Source: Flavobacterium solisilvae (GTDB lineage Bacteria > Bacteroidota > Bacteroidia > Flavobacteriales > Flavobacteriaceae). From it: a stretch of DNA of 64,000 nt. The stretch covers positions 351,786-415,785 of the forward strand of contig NZ_JAAMPT010000209.1 in NCBI RefSeq assembly GCF_012911605.1, in the 5' to 3' direction. The translations under genes and the position numbers were made by a program. Shown one piece after another: positions 61,528-64,000 of the stretch (positions are counted from its first letter, which is position 1; each line of letters begins with the position of its first letter). The notes beneath the pieces are model-generated. The model saw only the letters and a list, made by a program, of their open reading frames with translations, was not told the origin of the DNA and did not search any database.

Positions 61528-63335
61528 TACGCAATAATTTCTTTTAATAAACCATCGGTTTCTTGCTCTAACAAAACAATGTCTTTGGCTATTTCGCTCA
61601 AAGCGCGTAACCCTTCGTATTGGTAAAAGTATTTGTTAAAAGCTATTTCATAACCCACTTTCATTTTGGTTTTATCGTACCAAGCATCAGGAGCAAAAGG
61701 CAATACTTCTCGTTTAAAATAGGCTTCAATGCTTTCTTTAATCGGCACATTTTCAATGTCTTTCAAACTACTATCGGCTTTTACTTTGCCTTTGTTGTCT
61801 TTTATTATTTTTCCGTTTTCGTCTTTTTCGGGTTGGTTTACGGTTATTTGGTAAAAACCAAAATCTTCATTATCAAATATTTTTGAGTATTCGTTTTCTT
61901 CAAAAGCAAAATACAAATCTTGTATGGCTTCAATATTTTCTGATGTCAGTTCGTTACGCTTACTTCCTAATGATTTCCTCATTTTTCTGTAAAAAGCATC
62001 CGAAGAAGCGTTGATTAATTGTACTTTTCCTTTGCGTTTGGCTTCTTTTACATTGGTTACAAACCACACATAAGTGGCAATACCGGTGTTGTAAAAAATA
62101 TCATTAGGCAATTGTACAATACATTCGAGCATATCATTTTCAATAATGTATTGACGAATACCACTTTCGCCACTACCAGCGTCGCCAGTAAATAATGCCG
62201 AACCGTTATGCACCGAAGCAATGCGGCTACCGCCATCTTTAGGGTCTTTCATTTTAGAAAGCATGTGGAGCATAAACATCAATTGTCCGTCGTTACTTCT
62301 TGAGGTCAAACACGTTTTTTCTAAATCGCCTTTAAAATTCTTAATAGGTAAATTAAATCGAGTGTCGTTTATCTCTATTTTTTTGCCTGTACCAACGTTC
62401 AAGTTGTCAATATCTTGTTTCCAAGTCGTACCATAAGGCGGATTGGTCAACATAAAATTGAACTTCAAATCATTGTCAAAACCATATTCACTCAAGGTTG
62501 AACCAAACTTAATTTTGTCGGGATCTTCGCCTTTCAACAGCATATCCGATTTGCAAGTGGCATACATTTCACCAGTATTTTCTTGTCCGTACAAATGGAA
62601 CGTGGCTTTTGATTTAATTTCACCTTCTGGATTGGTTGCAAATAGCTTCGACTGCGTCAACATCGCACCCGAACCCGCACATGGATCATACACTAAAAAA
62701 GTACCTTGTTGTATTTTATCTTTTACAGGCAAATACACCAAATGCGTCATCAATTCTATAATTTCTCTTGGTGTAAAGTGTCGCCCAGCAGCAGCATTGG
62801 TTTTTTCATTAAAACGTCTGATTAAATCTTCAAACATATAACCCATTGCCATTGGCGAAATCTTCTCTGGACTTAACTCTAATTTAGGATTACAGAATTT
62901 CTCTAATAATGAAAAAGTAATTCCAGTATCTTCAAAAGTTTGTAATTGATTTCTAAATTTGAATTTAGTAATAATATCTTGAACGTTTTCAGAAAAACCA
63001 TTCAAGTAATCTAAAAAGTTAGCATCAATATTTTTAGGGTCAGCCAACAACTTCTTCATAGTGTAAGGAGAAGTGTTGTAAAATGCCAATCCTGTTCCGT
63101 GTTGTTCACTAGTCAATAAGCCCGAAAGATTATCAATTTTGTTTTTAAATTCATCAAAAGTTTTTAATGTTTTATCTTTTGTAGGTTCTAATGCCAAGTC
63201 CAAACGGCGTAAAACGGTCATTGGTAGTATTACGTCTTGATACTGATTTTCAAGGAATTTATTAATTAAAACATCATCGGCAACCGACCAAATGAAGTTG
63301 ATAATGGGTTGTAAACTTTGTGTATTAAGGCTCAT
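61527..63335 (-). CDS. hsdM: type I restriction-modification DNA adenine methyltransferase subunit M
   Basis: HsdM adds methyl groups to adenine N6 in the HsdS-defined site and protects host DNA. The 602-residue protein has an N-terminal helical domain, HFTPREI (186-192), the SAM-binding motif DPCAGSG (217-223) and the catalytic NPPY (298-301). It is the first gene of the operon and is full-length and undamaged. The C-terminal third carries a segment with many charged residues that contacts HsdS. Confidence 0.97.
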   Translation of the reverse strand: MSLNTQSLQPIINFIWSVADDVLINKFLENQYQDVILPMTVLRRLDLALEPTKDKTLKTFDEFKNKIDNLSGLLTSEQHGTGLAFYNTSPYTMKKLLADPKNIDANFLDYLNGFSENVQDIITKFKFRNQLQTFEDTGITFSLLEKFCNPKLELSPEKISPMAMGYMFEDLIRRFNEKTNAAAGRHFTPREIIELMTHLVYLPVKDKIQQGTFLVYDPCAGSGAMLTQSKLFATNPEGEIKSKATFHLYGQENTGEMYATCKSDMLLKGEDPDKIKFGSTLSEYGFDNDLKFNFMLTNPPYGTTWKQDIDNLNVGTGKKIEINDTRFNLPIKNFKGDLEKTCLTSRSNDGQLMFMLHMLSKMKDPKDGGSRIASVHNGSALFTGDAGSGESGIRQYIIENDMLECIVQLPNDIFYNTGIATYVWFVTNVKEAKRKGKVQLINASSDAFYRKMRKSLGSKRNELTSENIEAIQDLYFAFEENEYSKIFDNEDFGFYQITVNQPEKDENGKIIKDNKGKVKADSSLKDIENVPIKESIEAYFKREVLPFAPDAWYDKTKMKVGYEIAFNKYFYQYEGLRALSEIAKDIVLLEQETDGLLKEIIA

Positions 63336-63372
63336 TTATGTTTTTTAGTTTAAAGGGTTTTTCAAAACCTAC

Positions 63373-63433
63373 CAAAAATAAACTATTTTGACAATTTATC
63401 GCTACGTAGTTTTACTGATTTTTACCAAATTTA
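63373..63433 (-). promoter_or_regulatory. candidate promoter region of the hsd operon
   Basis: Two TAnnTTTG elements on the minus strand lie at 63373-63380 (TATTTTTG) and 63426-63433 (TAAATTTG), 38 and 91 bases before the hsdM ATG. No matching -33 element at 17-23 bases is evident for either. An 8-base palindrome CTACGTAG lies between. Confidence 0.45.
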
Positions 63434-63454
63434 AAATAAACAAATCAAACTGTT

Positions 63455-63470
63455 TTACGGATTTCCGTAA
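63455..63470. promoter_or_regulatory. inverted repeat, possible operator
   Basis: TTACGGA and TCCGTAA with two bases between form a symmetrical 16-base site, 120 bases upstream of hsdM. It has the form of a dimeric regulator site. No controller gene is in view. Confidence 0.35.
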
Positions 63471-63639
63471 TAATAGTTTTTTTTGTGTAAGCTAAACACC
63501 TTTTTGAATAGGAGAGAAGCTTTTTGTTCATTCTAATGCGCCAAATGTAAACCATACAATAATATCAAAACAGGGGGTTTTTACCCTATTTTCAAAAAAA
63601 TAGTAAAAAAAACAATAGCTCCAGTTAATTAATACAATT

Positions 63640-63742
63640 TGCGAAAAAAAAATCCTTCAATCTTTCCATCCTTCCATCCCCAAGTCCTTCCATCCTTCAA
63701 TCCAAAAATAATTTGTGCTAATTCGTGCAATTTGTGGCAAAA
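63640..63742. repeat. repeat module A (TCCTTCCATCC words + TAATTCGTGCAATTTGTGG)
   Basis: Degenerate TTCCATCC/TTCAATCC words with about 9-10-base period are followed by CTAATTCGTGCAATTTGTGG (63718-63737). The last 61 bases (63682-63742) recur at 63898-63958 with few differences. Confidence 0.75.
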
Positions 63743-63795
63743 CCACGAGCAAAGCGATCAATTAAATGCCCTCTATGCCTTATATGGTAAAAAAT

Positions 63796-63820
63796 CTTCG
63801 CGCTTCAGCGTCTTTGCGAG
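63796..63820. repeat. GCGTCTTTGCGAG repeat fragment
   Basis: CTTCGCGCTTCAGCG then TCTTTGCGAG is a well-known dispersed bacterial repeat type; its complement encodes a spurious RKDAEARR stretch. Its TCTTTGCGA core also occurs, inverted, at 632-642. Confidence 0.55.
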
Positions 63821-63825
63821 AAAAA

Positions 63826-63958
63826 AAATCCATCAGTCTTTCCATCCTCAAATCCCTCAATCTTTCAATCCTCCAATCCCCAAGTCCTTCCATCCCCAAG
63901 TCCTTCAATCCTTCAATACAAAAATAATTTGTGCTAATTCGTGCAATTTGTGGCAAAA
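63826..63958. repeat. repeat module B (second copy of module A)
   Basis: Again TTCCATCC/TTCAATCC words (63836-63917) followed by CTAATTCGTGCAATTTGTGG (63934-63953). The close match to module A shows a local duplication. Confidence 0.75.
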
Positions 63959-64000
63959 AAATCACCCTTTCTCATTCCCCCGCATTGTCATTCCAGCGCA

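Larger units (their letters stand above)
63336..64000. other. repeat-rich non-coding region upstream of hsdM
   Basis: No gene is seen in the last 665 bases. The first 140 hold candidate control elements of the hsd operon: TATTTTTG at 63373-63380 and TAAATTTG at 63426-63433 (minus strand), the palindrome CTACGTAG (63402-63409) and the inverted repeat TTACGGA-TT-TCCGTAA (63455-63470). The rest is made of dispersed repeats described separately. Confidence 0.7.

Noticed and set aside
53165..63335. A DNA phosphorothioation (Dnd/Ssp) system because of the SspE-like DUF262-DUF1524 protein
   Set aside because: No dndB-E or sspA-D genes are present. The genes are in a type I R-M operon instead.
63780..63965. 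A 61-codon minus-strand open frame with RKDAEARR-like translation
   Set aside because: It lies entirely within non-coding repeats; the RKDAEARR peptide is a known product of translating the GCGTCTTTGCGAG repeat and not a gene.

Overview
The window is AT-rich chromosomal DNA of a member of the Bacteroidota, almost certainly family Flavobacteriaceae and probably Flavobacterium or a close relative. Reasons: Bacteroidetes-type promoter elements (TAnnTTTG, sometimes with TTG/TTTG 17-23 bases upstream) lie before many genes; ribosome-binding sites are mostly weak or absent; the gene families are typical of flavobacteria (SusC-like/OMP_b-brl_3 receptor, DUF3857-transglutaminase, VF530, Mutator-type IS, short menE next to a CPBP protease); and flavobacterial intergenic repeat fragments recur. 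No rRNA, tRNA or CRISPR array was seen.

Layout. 1-11.2 kb: end of a Gfo/Idh/MocA oxidoreductase, pcm, a giant DUF3857/transglutaminase/TPR exported protein, smpB, an OmpW-like barrel, VF530, then a minus-strand cluster of epimerase, GNAT, ABC ATPase and ABC membrane protein. 11.4-22.8 kb: CAP lipoprotein, a 55-residue membrane protein not easily found by length cut-offs, a TonB-type receptor, ArsC-like protein, CPBP protease plus menE, M1 peptidase, DUF389 protein, long RluA-type synthase and MscS channel. 22.9-23.8 kb: a lone AbiJ-like (HEPN) putative phage-defence gene. 23.8-29.5 kb: acyl-CoA carboxylase beta subunit, then a phosphate-uptake block (DUF47/PhoU-like, PiT, OprO/P-like porin) with a Pho-box-like direct repeat at its promoter, and a Lys-rich histone-H1-like protein. 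29.6-32.2 kb: candidate small RNA, a complete IS256-family element with an 8-bp target duplication just behind prfB, and prfB itself with its programmed +1 frameshift site. 32.3-52.5 kb: ordinary housekeeping and envelope genes (threonine aldolase, YbaB, oligopeptidase B, cysteine synthase family, YebC, exported protein plus S41 protease, small barrel, gcvT, fumarylacetoacetase, glyA, pentapeptide protein, guaC, Nudix, LTA-synthase-like protein, a four-helix-type protein, luciferase-like oxidoreductase).

52.5-64 kb is the accessory part: a tightly packed minus-strand type I restriction-modification operon, hsdM-hsdS-[GIY-YIG-like]-[DUF262]-[DUF262+DUF1524/HNH]-hsdR. The three genes between hsdS and hsdR are translationally coupled or nearly so and look like a second, nuclease-based defence module built into the type I system. 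The island is bordered downstream by a ribonuclease H1 gene cut down to its N-terminal viroplasmin domain and by short tandem repeats, and upstream by about 660 bases of repeat-rich non-coding DNA. This composite locus is the best candidate for an incompletely described system in the window.
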